NCBI RefSeq assembly: GCF_052078665.1 | Contig: NZ_JBQJIK010000036.1 | Span: 15,084-79,083 of the forward strand | Direction of reading: 5' to 3' | DNA: 64,000 nucleotides | Origin: Inquilinus sp052078665 | GTDB lineage: Bacteria; Pseudomonadota; Alphaproteobacteria; DSM-16000; Inquilinaceae | Shown here: in pieces, positions 1-8,798 of the stretch | How the letters are laid out: each line of letters begins with the position of its first letter | How positions within the stretch are numbered: position 1 is the stretch's first letter | Notes under the pieces: generated by a model | What the model saw: the letters and a program-made list of their open reading frames with translations, nothing else | The model's database searches: none | What the model was told of the DNA's origin: nothing | Translations under genes and position numbers: made by a program

Positions 1-403
1 CCAGGCCGGTCGGGCCCAGCAGCATGCTCCAGCCGAAGGCGCGGACCACGACCGAGACCAGCAGCGGCGCCAGCACCACCAGCAGGAAGACCGACCGCCA
101 GGGGCTGCGCATCCGGCTCAGCACATAGGCCTCGGGCGCGCCGACCACGATGCAGATCAGCGTGGTCAGGGCCGACAGGCGGAAGGTGCGCAGGAAGATC
201 TCGTAATAATAGGGGTCGGTCAGCACCGTCAGGTACTGGCCGAGGGTCCAGGCGTCCTGCACGCCGGTGGCGTGGTCGTAGACGTGGAAGGACAGGATCA
301 GGGTCAGCGCCAGCGGCGTCAGCACCAGCCCGGCGAACAGGATCGTCGCCGGCAGCACCATCGCCGCCGGGGCCAGGCGCCCCTCGGCGGTCGCCGCGCT
401 CAT
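1..403 (-). CDS. ABC transporter permease, PotB-like (partial)
   Basis: This is the N-terminal 134 residues of an inner-membrane permease that runs off the left edge of the window. It starts at an ATG whose last bases form an ATGA overlap with the stop codon of the upstream ATPase gene. The visible part has a first membrane helix near residues 15-37, a periplasmic segment containing YYYEIFLRTFRLSAL, and two further helices. This is the usual layout of spermidine/putrescine-type (PotB) permeases. The EAA loop that contacts the ATPase is outside the window. It probably imports a small cationic or organic substrate with the neighbouring ATPase; the exact substrate cannot be read from this fragment. 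Confidence 0.85.
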   Translation of the reverse strand, partial: MSAATAEGRLAPAAMVLPATILFAGLVLTPLALTLILSFHVYDHATGVQDAWTLGQYLTVLTDPYYYEIFLRTFRLSALTTLICIVVGAPEAYVLSRMRSPWRSVFLLVVLAPLLVSVVVRAFGWSMLLGPTGL

Positions 404-1473
404 CGGAAGGCCTCGGCGGCCTCGGCGTCGCGCAGCACCCGGACCATCTCCGGCGCCCAATCGATGCCGGCTTGAGCGCCCTCGGCCAGCGGTTCGCCGC
501 CGAGGTTCGGCGCCGCTACCAGGAGTTCGCCGGCCGGGCTGTCCAGATGGTACAGCCACTGGCTGCCCAGGAAGTAACGGCGCGACACCGTGCCGGGCAG
601 CCGGCCGGTGCCGGGCGCGCCCAGCACCAGCTTCTCCGGCCGCAGGCACAGCAGCACGCGGGCGCCGGCGGGCAGGCCGTCGCCGGGCACCTCCAGGGTC
701 GTGGCGCCGACCGTCACCCGCGCCACGGCGCCGGCCTGGGCGACCACCCCGTCCAGCAGGTTGGCCTTGCCGACGAAGTCGGAGATGAAGCGGCTGCGCG
801 GATGCTCGTACATCCGGTAGGGCTGGTCGATCTGGGTGATGCGGCCGCGCTCCATCACCACCACCCGGTCGCTGATCGACAGCGCCTCGGACTGGTCGTG
901 GGTGACCATGATCGTGGTGGTGCCGGTGCGGCGCTGGATCTGGCGCAGCTCGAACTGCATCGCCTCGCGCAGCTTGGCGTCCAGGTTGGACAGCGGCTCG
1001 TCCAGCAGCAGCACCGGCGGCTCGATCACCAGGGCCCGGGCCAAAGCGACGCGCTGGCGCTGGCCGCCGGACAGGGACCGCGGATAGCGGCCGGCGAGGT
1101 GGTCGAGATGGACCAGCGCCAGCGCCTCCTCCACCCGCTTCGCCCGCTCCGGCTTGGCGACGCCGCGCATCTCCAGGCCGAAGGCGACGTTGTCGGCCAC
1201 GGTCATGTGCGGGAACAGGGCATAGCTCTGGAACACCACGCCGAGGCCGCGGCGGTTCGGCTTCACCCGGGTCAGGTCCTGCCCGTCCAGCAGGATCCGC
1301 CCGGTGGTGGCCGGGACGAAGCCGGCGACCATCTGCAGCGTCGTGGTCTTGCCGCAGCCGGAGGGGCCGAGCAGCGACACGAACTCGCCGCGCTCCACGG
1401 TCAGGTCGAGATCGGCGACCGCCGCGACGTCGCCATAGAGCTTCGAGATCCGCTCGAGACGGAGGAAGGTCAC
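400..1473 (-). CDS. ABC transporter ATP-binding protein, PotA-like
   Basis: This 357-residue protein is the ATPase subunit of an importer of the spermidine/putrescine/iron(III) class. Walker A is GPSGCGKTT near residue 36, the signature is LSGGQRQR near 133, Walker B is VLLLDEP, and the switch histidine is in VTHDQ. After about residue 240 a TOBE-type domain follows, the part that usually senses substrate or regulates these ATPases. The start is a GTG at 1473 with GGGAGA five bases upstream. It overlaps the permease gene by 4 nt, so both are one operon. The divergent IclR regulator and two palindromes in the shared upstream region suggest that regulator controls it. Confidence 0.9.
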   Translation of the reverse strand: MTFLRLERISKLYGDVAAVADLDLTVERGEFVSLLGPSGCGKTTTLQMVAGFVPATTGRILLDGQDLTRVKPNRRGLGVVFQSYALFPHMTVADNVAFGLEMRGVAKPERAKRVEEALALVHLDHLAGRYPRSLSGGQRQRVALARALVIEPPVLLLDEPLSNLDAKLREAMQFELRQIQRRTGTTTIMVTHDQSEALSISDRVVVMERGRITQIDQPYRMYEHPRSRFISDFVGKANLLDGVVAQAGAVARVTVGATTLEVPGDGLPAGARVLLCLRPEKLVLGAPGTGRLPGTVSRRYFLGSQWLYHLDSPAGELLVAAPNLGGEPLAEGAQAGIDWAPEMVRVLRDAEAAEAFR

Positions 1474-1541
1474 TGCAGTCTCCCTGGCATCCCTGTCGAT
1501 AGCCGTTCCGCGCTGCCGCGCATCGGCCCCGCCGGTCTTGC

Positions 1542-1556
1542 TTCCGTGGAACGGAA
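1542..1556. promoter_or_regulatory. Palindromic operator candidate 1 (IclR region)
   Basis: TTCCGTGGAACGGAA is a perfect inverted repeat with 6-bp arms and a 3-bp centre. It lies 68 bp upstream of the ABC operon start and matches a second palindrome exactly 100 bp away at 12 of 15 positions. Binding by the adjacent IclR protein is inferred. Confidence 0.5.
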
Positions 1557-1640
1557 GGCGCCGGCGCGTCTTTCCAGAAGACTCTTTCGCGGCGGTGAGT
1601 CAAGGAGACATTCCATTTTATTGAGAGTATTGTGAGAAAG

Positions 1641-1657
1641 ATTCCGGAAAACGGAAT
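1641..1657. promoter_or_regulatory. Palindromic operator candidate 2 (IclR region)
   Basis: ATTCCGGAAAACGGAAT is an inverted repeat with ATTCCG/CGGAAT arms. It shares the TTCCG-N4-ACGGAA pattern with the site at 1542 and sits 35 bp before the chosen IclR start codon, a good place for autoregulation. Confidence 0.5.
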
Positions 1658-1691
1658 TTATAGCGCAGAATTCGACCTGGAGCTTCCGGAA

Positions 1692-2519
1692 ATGGCGAAA
1701 GAGAGCGAGGCCCCGGGCAAGAGCCTGCAGCGCGGCTTCGCCATCCTGCGGGCCTTGGCCGAGGCGGGCGGCGAGGGGGCGAAGCTGATCCGCATCGCCG
1801 AGACCACCGGCCTGACCCAGGCGACCGTGCACCGGCTGCTGCAGGCGCTGCTGGCGGAGGGGGTGGTCGAGCAGGACGGGCGCAGCCGGCTGTACCGGCT
1901 CGGCATCGACTTCTTCGCCCTGGCGGCGCGGGCCGGGAACCCCGGCAATTTGCGCGACCTGTGCCGGCCGGTGCTGCAGCGCCTGTCGGCCATGCTCGGC
2001 GACACCGTGTTCCTGCTGGTGCGCAGCGGCTTCGACGCGATGTGCCTGGACCGCTGCGAAGGGCCGTTCCCGATCCGCTCCTTCACCGGCGACATCGGCG
2101 GCCGGGTGCCGCTCGGGGTCGGGCAGGGAGCGCTGGTGATCCTGGCCTTCCTGCCGGAGGCGGAGCGCGAGGAGGTGATCCGCTTCAACGTCCCGCGCCT
2201 GGTCGGCCAGGGCTTCATGGACGAGGTCTATCTCCGTGCCGAGATGGCCAAGGCGCGCGAGACCGGCTTCGCCGCCCGGCGCGACTTCGTGCTGCCCGGC
2301 ATGGGCGGCGCGGCGGTGCCGATCCTCGACCGCGACGGCCGGGCGGTGGCGGCACTCAGCATCGGCACGATCTCGGAGCGGCTGGGCGAGGACCGGCTGC
2401 CGACCGTGGTCGAGATCCTGAAGCGCGAGGCGACGGCGATCGGACCGCGCCTCAACCCGTTCGACCCGGCGCTGCGCCGCCCCGCCCAGTCGCTGGGCAG
2501 CGCTGCGCGTGGAGGGTGA
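1692..2519 (+). CDS. IclR family transcriptional regulator
   Basis: This DNA-binding regulator of about 275 residues has an N-terminal winged helix (GKSLQRGFAILRAL, then LIRIAETTGLTQATVHRLLQ and YRLG). A C-terminal effector-binding domain follows, with the family's closing region (FVLPGMGGAAVPILDRDG, then AALSIGTISERL). An in-frame GTG exists at 1632, but the ATG at 1692 is preferred: it has GGAG about nine bases upstream, the protein then starts right before the HTH, and a palindromic operator candidate stays outside the gene. It is divergent from the PotAB-like operon, its likely target. Confidence 0.88.
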   Translation: MAKESEAPGKSLQRGFAILRALAEAGGEGAKLIRIAETTGLTQATVHRLLQALLAEGVVEQDGRSRLYRLGIDFFALAARAGNPGNLRDLCRPVLQRLSAMLGDTVFLLVRSGFDAMCLDRCEGPFPIRSFTGDIGGRVPLGVGQGALVILAFLPEAEREEVIRFNVPRLVGQGFMDEVYLRAEMAKARETGFAARRDFVLPGMGGAAVPILDRDGRAVAALSIGTISERLGEDRLPTVVEILKREATAIGPRLNPFDPALRRPAQSLGSAARGG

Positions 2520-2559
2520 GGCTTCCGTTTTCGGTGTCGATATGCCAGGGAGGGCCGGC

Positions 2560-3597
2560 ATGACCGATGATCCCGCGCTCGACACCCTGTTCCTGCCGTT
2601 CCACAGCGGCACCCTGGCCTGGCCGGCAGATGGCCGGGCGCTGCTCCTAGGCGCCCGCGCCGGCGCCGCCCTGGCCGAATTCGCCTCGCCGGCCCTGGCC
2701 TGCGAGCAGAGCTTCCGGCCGCGGGCCGCGGCGCTGGAGGCGGCGGGGCTGGCGGTGTCGACCCGGGTCGAGGGCCGCTTCCCGCTGGTGCTGGTGCTGC
2801 CGCCGCGCCAGCGCGAGGCGGCGCGGGCGCTGCTGGCCCGGGCGCTGGACCAGGCCGAGCCCGGTGGGATGGTCGTGGTCAGCCTGGCCAACACCGACGG
2901 GGCGCGCTCGGCCGAGGAGGATCTGGCCCGGCTGGCCGGCCCGATCGACAGCCTGTCGAAGAACCGCTGCCGCGTGTTCTGGGTGCGAGCCGGCGCTGGC
3001 GATCCGGCCCTGCAGGCCGAGTGGGTGGCGCTGGATGAACCGCGGCTGGTGGCCGACGGTCGCTTCCTCAGCCGCCCGGGCCTGTTCGCCTGGGACCGGA
3101 TCGACCCCGGCTCGGCCCTGCTGGCCGCGCATCTGCCGGCGGATCTGAAGGGGCAGGGCGCCGATCTCGGCGCTGGCTTCGGCTACCTCGCGGCCGAGGT
3201 CCTGGACCGCTGCCCGGAGGTGACGGCGCTGGATCTCTACGAGGCGGAGGCCGGGGCGCTGGACCTGGCGCGGCGGAACCTCGAGCCCTATGCCGGCCGG
3301 GCCGAGCTCGATTTCCTCTGGCATGACGTCGCCGCCGGGCTGCCGCGGGACCGGCGCTACCATTTCGTCGTCACCAACCCGCCCTTCCACGAGGGCGGGC
3401 GGGCCGACCGGCACGATCTCGGCCGCGCCTTCATCGCCGCGGCGGCGGCGGCGCTGCGTCTCAAGGGCCGGCTGTTTCTCGTGGCGAACCGGCAGCTGCC
3501 CTATGAGGCGACGCTGGAGCAGGCCTTCACCATGGTCCGCCGCATTGCCGACGACGGTGCCTACAAGGTGATCGAGGCGGCGAAGGGCGTGCGATGA
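2560..3597 (+). CDS. RsmC-like small-subunit rRNA methyltransferase
   Basis: This SAM-dependent methyltransferase of about 345 residues has the two-domain layout of RsmC (16S rRNA m2G1207 methyltransferase): a degenerate N-terminal half and a catalytic C-terminal half. The SAM loop is LGAGFGYLAAEV near residue 205 and the NPPF motif (VVTNPPFHEG) is near 270, typical of enzymes that methylate an exocyclic amino group of a base. The start at 2560 has AGGGAGG upstream; an in-frame GTG at 2509 would overlap the IclR stop. The next gene, 10 bp downstream, is another rRNA-modifying enzyme, which supports a ribosome-maturation role. The exact position modified is inferred from the family. Confidence 0.82.
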   Translation: MTDDPALDTLFLPFHSGTLAWPADGRALLLGARAGAALAEFASPALACEQSFRPRAAALEAAGLAVSTRVEGRFPLVLVLPPRQREAARALLARALDQAEPGGMVVVSLANTDGARSAEEDLARLAGPIDSLSKNRCRVFWVRAGAGDPALQAEWVALDEPRLVADGRFLSRPGLFAWDRIDPGSALLAAHLPADLKGQGADLGAGFGYLAAEVLDRCPEVTALDLYEAEAGALDLARRNLEPYAGRAELDFLWHDVAAGLPRDRRYHFVVTNPPFHEGGRADRHDLGRAFIAAAAAALRLKGRLFLVANRQLPYEATLEQAFTMVRRIADDGAYKVIEAAKGVR

Positions 3598-3607
3598 AGG
3601 ACGCCGG

Positions 3608-4318
3608 ATGAAGCTTGTCCGCCGCCTCGCCAATCTCGGCTATGGCAGCCGCAGGCAGGTCGAGGCGCTGCTGCGAGACGGCCGCGTCACCGATGCCGAC
3701 GGCGGGCCGCTGGGCGCCGAGGCACAGCCGGAGCACGAGGACATCCGGATCGACGGCCAACCGCTCGACCCGCCGCCCGGTGCGGTGCTGATGCTGCACA
3801 AGCCGGCCGGCTACACCTGCTCGACCAGCGATCCTGGCCGGGTGGTGTATGAGCTGCTGCTGCCGCGCTTCCGGCTGCGCAACCCGATCATCGCTCCGGT
3901 CGGGCGGCTGGACCGCGACACCACCGGCCTGCTGCTGCTGACCGATGACGGACCGCTGCTGCATCGGATCATCTCGCCGAAGAGCCGGATTCCGAAGATC
4001 TACGAGGCCACGCTGGCGCGCGACCTGACCGGGGAGGAGGCAGCGGTCTTCGCCGCCGGCACGCTGATGCTGCGGTCCGAGACCACGCCGCTGGAGCCGG
4101 CGATACTGGAGCCGCTGGGGCCGCGCCGCGCCCGGCTGACCGTGACCGAGGGCCGCTACCATCAGGTCCGGCGCATGTTCGCGGCCGCCGGCAACCATGT
4201 CGAGGCGCTGCACCGGACCGCCATCGGCGGCCTCGGCCTCGATGATTTGGCAGAAGGCAAGTGGCGGCTGCTGGTCCCCGCCGACGTGGCGACAGTGTTC
4301 AAGCCGACGGCACCTTGA
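3608..4318 (+). CDS. Pseudouridine synthase, RsuA/RluB/E/F family
   Basis: This 236-residue enzyme isomerises uridine to pseudouridine in rRNA. An S4-like RNA-binding segment (RRLANLGYGSRRQVEALL) occupies residues 4-60. The catalytic domain carries the conserved GRLDRDTTGLLLLTDDG stretch near residue 100, where the second Asp is the nucleophile. A later EGRYHQVRRMFAAAGNHV motif is typical of the RsuA group, which acts on 16S U516, but RluE/RluF-type targets cannot be excluded. It follows the RsmC-like gene by 10 bp and probably shares its transcript. Confidence 0.88.
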   Translation: MKLVRRLANLGYGSRRQVEALLRDGRVTDADGGPLGAEAQPEHEDIRIDGQPLDPPPGAVLMLHKPAGYTCSTSDPGRVVYELLLPRFRLRNPIIAPVGRLDRDTTGLLLLTDDGPLLHRIISPKSRIPKIYEATLARDLTGEEAAVFAAGTLMLRSETTPLEPAILEPLGPRRARLTVTEGRYHQVRRMFAAAGNHVEALHRTAIGGLGLDDLAEGKWRLLVPADVATVFKPTAP

Positions 4319-4655
4319 ACACATGTTCGGCCACTCAGGCCCCAGCGCGTCATCGGAATGTAATATTATGTCTTCGTTCATGATTTTCCTTGTCGGGGCG
4401 CTACCGCTGGCGCAGAGTGCCGACCCTGCAGGTCGGAGATCGGCCGCGGGGGCGCCGAGCAGATTTTCTGCCGTCAGCCCCGTCGGCCCGTGTGTTTGTC
4501 GGTTTGGCATCCGTCCCCGGTGCCGATGCGCTTCACAGGATCCGTCGCATCGCCGATGAACATGGGAGCGATCTTCTCCTGCTAGAACCACGGCACGCGG
4601 CGGGCCTTCGGGGCCGCCAAGGGCCGCAACGACAAAAGCCGCTGGAGGAACCGCC
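4319..4655. other. Intergenic region, no gene seen
   Basis: About 340 bp with no supported gene on either strand. A short lower-GC segment (4355-4390) could hold a promoter, but no convincing -35/-10 pair or terminator was found. Confidence 0.4.
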
Positions 4656-4979
4656 ATGGCAGGTCAGCACCGCAGGCGTCCCAGGACGAGTCCGGCCCCG
4701 CTTCGGGCGGATGAACACGAGCAAACCGCTCTTCCGCCGAAGAAGGCCGCGAACGACACCGACGTTGTGGTCCCGATGAGGGAGATCGCGGAAATGGCCC
4801 CTCCGGCCGAACAACCCGCCGCACCCCGCCCGTCCCGCATCCAGGCCGCCCTGCGGGCGGAGATGCTGTGCCGCGGGCTGCGCCTGTCCCAGGCGGAATT
4901 CGCCCGCCGCTACGGACCGGCCGGCGCCATCGTGCGCAACTGGGCGCCGATGCGCTCCGGCGTTTCCGTGAAAGACTAG
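4656..4979 (+). CDS. Small HTH-like protein, possibly truncated
   Basis: This 107-residue protein has a strong ribosome binding site (GGAGGAA five bases before the ATG), which argues it is translated. Residues 1-60 are basic and proline-rich without a recognised domain. Residues 72-98 (ending LSQAEFARRYGPAGAIVRNW) look like the first helices of an XRE/antitoxin-type HTH. In that family this stretch is usually followed by a tail of 20 or more residues; here the protein stops after nine more. It could be a real short regulator or a frameshifted remnant. No partner toxin gene is adjacent. Confidence 0.45.
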   Translation: MAGQHRRRPRTSPAPLRADEHEQTALPPKKAANDTDVVVPMREIAEMAPPAEQPAAPRPSRIQAALRAEMLCRGLRLSQAEFARRYGPAGAIVRNWAPMRSGVSVKD

Positions 4980-5185
4980 GCACTCTCCCTCTCGCCGCGG
5001 CGGCTGACCCTTATCGCAGCCCCGCGGCTTCGCCTCTTCCGGGCAAGCAGTTCAGCCCGCCCTCGAGCGGGTGATTTTAATCAAAATTCGCTCGAACCCG
5101 CTCCACCGCCGGGAAGGCGAGGGAGCCGGGACCATGCGTCTTGCCCCCGGCTGAGCCGCAGGCCACAGTCGGCCCGGGGGTGAGG

Positions 5186-6940
5186 ATGAGCGATTCACGG
5201 CCGGACAGCACCGAGGACATGCAGACCATCGCCATCGGGCGGCTGGTCATCGGCCTGCTGCAGGGCGTGGCGCTTTATCTCCTGTGGCGGGTCGCCGACG
5301 AGCCGATCTGGGTGGCTCAGCTGCGGCCCCTGTTCGCCGCGGCGGCCCTGGTGATCATCTATGTGCCGCTGGTCGCCCTTGTCGGCCTCGGGTCCCTCCG
5401 CCTCAGGACATTTCTGGCCTGGACGATCGTCGCGGCGCTGGTCCTCGCCGGGCTGGGCGTCCACGATGCCGGCCGGGCGATCGACGCCCGGGGCGGGCCG
5501 TGGCCGTCCTTCGGCCTTTGGGTCTCTGCCGCGGCGATGGTGTTCATCGCGCATCACCTGATCGCCGCCGCGGATGCCGAGCGCCGGATCATCGCCTCCT
5601 ATCCGCGCTACTTCGAGATCGCCTGGAAGCATGGTGTCCAGCTGGCGTTGTCCGGCGCCTTCGTCGGCGTCTTCTGGCTGGTGCTGTATCTCGGCGCGGC
5701 CCTGTTCGACATGATCGGCATCCGGCAGGTGCGCGACGTCATCGGCGAGAGATGGTTCGTCTTCCCGGCGACCGCGGTGATGGCCGCGGCGGCGATCCAC
5801 CTGACCGATGTGCGGTCGGGATTGATCCGCGGCATCCGCACCGTCGCGCTGACCCTGCTGGCGTGGCTGGCGCCGCTGCTGGCCGCCCTGACGGCCGCCT
5901 TCCTGCTGGCGTTGCCCTTCACCGGCCTGGAGCCGCTGTGGCGCACCGGCCGCGCGGCGGCCCTGCTGCTCGGTGCCGCCGCGACCCTGATCGTCCTGAT
6001 CAACGCCGCCTACCAGGATGGCCAGCCCGACCGGCCGCCGCCGGCGCCGCTGCGCTGGGCCGGCCGGCTGGCCGCCATCCTGCCGGCCGCGCTGACCGGC
6101 CTGGCCGCCTATGCGATCTGGCTCAGGGTCGACCAACACGGCCTGACGCCCGAACGCGTCATCGGCATCGCCTGCGTCGTGGTGGGCGCCTGCTACGCGC
6201 TGGGCTATGTCGCGGCGGCGTTGCGGACCGCGCCCTGGCTCAAGCCGCTGGAGTCCACCAACATCGTTGCGGGCGTGGCCGCGGTCGCGGTGCTGCTGGC
6301 CCTGTTCACGCCGCTGGCCGATCCGGCAAGGCTGTCGGTGGCCGATCAACTGCGGCGGCTGCGGAACGGGACCGTGTCGGCCGCCGAGTTCGACTACTAT
6401 TTCCTGCACTCCAGCGGCGCTCGCTACGGCCGCTCGGCCCTGGAGCAGCTGGCGGCGCAAGGCGGCGCGGCCGGTGAGCGGGCGGCCGAGACACAGTGGC
6501 TGGGTACCCGGCAGCGCCGTCAGCACCGTCAGGAAGCCGCCATCACCCCGGAGATCCGCCGGGCCAACATCAGGGTGTGGCCTGATGGGCGGAGCCTGCC
6601 GGACAATTTTCTGCGCCAGGATTGGAGCACGGGATGGCCGCAGCCCAGCTGCCTGACGGCGAAGGCCGAATGCGAGGCGTTCTTCGGCGATCTCACCAGC
6701 GACGGCGTCGCGGAGGTGCTGTTGTCGGCGGGCGGCATGATCAGCGCCTATCAGGAGCAGGAGGGACGGTGGGAGTTGATCGGGCGGCTGGAGCCGGGCA
6801 CCTGCCCCGGGCTAGTGGAGGCGATGCGTGCGGGGAACCTGGCCCCGGCGCCGCCGCGTTTCGCGGATCTAGACGTTGCCGGCCAGCGGCTGCGGCTGGA
6901 GACGGGCCGGACGCCGGTGTCCGGCTGCGGCAAATCGTGA
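5186..6940 (+). CDS. DUF4153 domain-containing membrane protein
   Basis: This protein of about 584 residues has roughly ten hydrophobic helices in residues 10-400, followed by a soluble region of about 180 residues. The helix pattern with the LTPERVIGI...YALGYV segment and the later LADPARLSVADQLRRLRNG...EFDYYFL stretch is characteristic of DUF4153 proteins, whose function is not established. The start at 5186 is preferred over upstream ATG 5141 because GGGTGAGG directly precedes it and the protein then begins just before the first helix. The C-terminal part contains paired cysteines and a final GCGKS end. Confidence 0.8.
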   Translation: MSDSRPDSTEDMQTIAIGRLVIGLLQGVALYLLWRVADEPIWVAQLRPLFAAAALVIIYVPLVALVGLGSLRLRTFLAWTIVAALVLAGLGVHDAGRAIDARGGPWPSFGLWVSAAAMVFIAHHLIAAADAERRIIASYPRYFEIAWKHGVQLALSGAFVGVFWLVLYLGAALFDMIGIRQVRDVIGERWFVFPATAVMAAAAIHLTDVRSGLIRGIRTVALTLLAWLAPLLAALTAAFLLALPFTGLEPLWRTGRAAALLLGAAATLIVLINAAYQDGQPDRPPPAPLRWAGRLAAILPAALTGLAAYAIWLRVDQHGLTPERVIGIACVVVGACYALGYVAAALRTAPWLKPLESTNIVAGVAAVAVLLALFTPLADPARLSVADQLRRLRNGTVSAAEFDYYFLHSSGARYGRSALEQLAAQGGAAGERAAETQWLGTRQRRQHRQEAAITPEIRRANIRVWPDGRSLPDNFLRQDWSTGWPQPSCLTAKAECEAFFGDLTSDGVAEVLLSAGGMISAYQEQEGRWELIGRLEPGTCPGLVEAMRAGNLAPAPPRFADLDVAGQRLRLETGRTPVSGCGKS

Positions 6941-6978
6941 GCCGGGCGGCCTGAATGCGCTGGGAGGGACGGACGGCG

Positions 6979-7593
6979 ATGGCGCGGGCCTGGGTCCGGC
7001 TGCCGTCGGGCAAGCGGCTGGATCTGCTCAACCCCACCCCCTTCGACTGGGACGACCGCGACCTGGCGCTGGGCCTCGCCCGGACCTATCGCTGGGGCGG
7101 GCATTCGGCTTGGCCGCTGCCGCTTTCCGTCGCCCAGCATTCGCTGGCCGTGCTGGCGCTGTGCCGGGCCTGGGCGCCGGCCCCGCTGTCGCCGCTGGCC
7201 GAGCTGCGCGAGCTGCTGCACGACGCCGATGAGGGGCTGCTGGGCTTCGACCCGCTGTCGGTGATCAAGCCGTTCCTGGGCCAGGAGTTCCGCGACCTGG
7301 CTGCGCGGCTCGAGGACACGGTGTTCCTGCGCTATGGCCTGCCGCGCTGGACGGTGGAGCAGAAGGCCTTCCACAAGCGGGCCGACCGGGTGGCCGCGGC
7401 CAGCGAGGCGATCCATGTGGTCGGCTGGACCCGCGACGAGGTCTGGCGGGTGCTGAAGATCCGCTTCCGCCCGGTCGAGGACGACCCGCTGCTGCCGGCC
7501 TATGGCGGCACGCCCTGGGAGCCCTGGTCCCCTGACCTTGCGGCCGACCGTTTCCTGGAGGAGCTGGGCCGGCTGAAGGCGGCGGCCGGCTAA
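6979..7593 (+). CDS. HD domain phosphohydrolase, YfbR-like
   Basis: This protein of about 204 residues belongs to the HD superfamily of metal-dependent phosphohydrolases. The metal-binding pattern is visible as RYRWGGHSAW / VAQHSLAVL in the first third and LLHDADEGLLGFD after it (the HD pair). YfbR-type members hydrolyse 5'-deoxynucleotides, but that substrate is only a family guess. The ATG at 6979 has purine-rich sequence upstream; ATG 6955 in frame is an alternative. Its 3' end converges with and overlaps the transporter gene on the other strand by 4 nt. Confidence 0.75.
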   Translation: MARAWVRLPSGKRLDLLNPTPFDWDDRDLALGLARTYRWGGHSAWPLPLSVAQHSLAVLALCRAWAPAPLSPLAELRELLHDADEGLLGFDPLSVIKPFLGQEFRDLAARLEDTVFLRYGLPRWTVEQKAFHKRADRVAAASEAIHVVGWTRDEVWRVLKIRFRPVEDDPLLPAYGGTPWEPWSPDLAADRFLEELGRLKAAAG

Positions 7594-8678
7594 GAAGCGT
7601 GCGGGGACCGACGGGCGATGAAGCGCGCCACCGCCGGGCCCAGCAGCACCACCAGGGAGAAGCGCACGGTCTGCAGCGCCATGACGAAGGGCAGGTCGAC
7701 ATCGCTCGAGGCGGCGATGATGGCGATCGAATCCATGCCGCCCGGGCTGGTCGCCAGATAGGCCGTCAGCGGGTCGACCCCGAGCGTCCGCACCAGCACG
7801 AAGGCGAGGCCGCTGCAGAAGGCGATCAGCGCCACGATCGACAGCAGGATCTGCGGCAGCGCCCGGGCGGCGTGCACCAGCACCGAGCGGGTGAAGCCGA
7901 GACCGATGTTCCAGCCGATCAGCGCATAGGCGAGGGCGAGCAGCCATTCCGGCAGCTCGATCTCGATCAGGCCCAGGGCGTGCAGCACCGCCCCGACCAC
8001 CAGCGGCACCAGCATCGAGCCGGCGGGGATGCGCAGCCGCTGCCCGGCCACGGCGCCCAGCGCGGCCAGGGCCAGCGTCGCCGCGAAGGGGCCGGCATCG
8101 ATCGGCGGGAACCAGATGATCGCCGCCGGCCCGGCATCGCCGGTGTCGATCCAGAAGCGGGCGATCAGCGAGGCGGCGGTGGCGACGCAGACGACGCGCA
8201 GATACTGCATGAAGGCGACCAGCCGGGCATCGGCGCCGAACGCCTCGGCCATCAGCACCATGGCGGTCGCGGCGCCGGGGGAGGAGCCCCAGACGCCGGT
8301 GGTGCCGGGCAGCACCTGCCAGCGGCTCATCAGCCAGCCCAGCAGGCTGCTGGCGGCCAGGGTCGACAGCACGATCGCCAGGAACAGCGGCCAGCTTTGC
8401 AGGAAGGTGACCAGGATCGCCGGCGTGATCGCCCCGGCGATCAGGCAGCCGATGATCGCCTGGGCGCCGAGATAGGGCTGGCGCGGCACGCGGATGGTGC
8501 CGCCACCGACGCCGACCAGGATGCCGCCGACCATCGGGCCCAGCAGCAGCGCCGCGGGCAGGGCGGCGGCCTCCAGCAGGCCGGCGACGGCGACCGAGAC
8601 GGCCAGCAGGACGGCCCATTGCCCGGCACGCGGAAGCCTGGCCAGGACCGGCAGGGCCGGGCCGTTCACGGAAACCAC
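7590..8678 (-). CDS. AbrB-type integral membrane protein (Gneg_AbrB_dup)
   Basis: This protein of about 362 residues has 9-10 membrane helices arranged as two similar halves, each starting with a glycine-rich segment (LLGPMVGGILVGV; GSMLVPLVVGAVL). It matches the bacterial 'AbrB duplication' membrane family, often mislabelled as a transcription regulator or ammonia monooxygenase. Its transport role is unproven. I place the start at GTG 8678 because GCGAGG precedes it by five bases and the protein then begins near its first helix. The frame stays open to an ATG at 8777, which would add a long non-hydrophobic leader. Confidence 0.8.
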   Translation of the reverse strand: MVSVNGPALPVLARLPRAGQWAVLLAVSVAVAGLLEAAALPAALLLGPMVGGILVGVGGGTIRVPRQPYLGAQAIIGCLIAGAITPAILVTFLQSWPLFLAIVLSTLAASSLLGWLMSRWQVLPGTTGVWGSSPGAATAMVLMAEAFGADARLVAFMQYLRVVCVATAASLIARFWIDTGDAGPAAIIWFPPIDAGPFAATLALAALGAVAGQRLRIPAGSMLVPLVVGAVLHALGLIEIELPEWLLALAYALIGWNIGLGFTRSVLVHAARALPQILLSIVALIAFCSGLAFVLVRTLGVDPLTAYLATSPGGMDSIAIIAASSDVDLPFVMALQTVRFSLVVLLGPAVARFIARRSPHAS

Positions 8679-8798
8679 TGCAGCCTCGCTTTCCGCCTCA
8701 GGTCCGGCTGAGCAGGATGTCCGCCGCCTGGGAGGCGATTCCGATGCGGGGCAGGATAGACTCGACGGCGAGGCCATGCACCCCTGCCGGCAGGCGCA

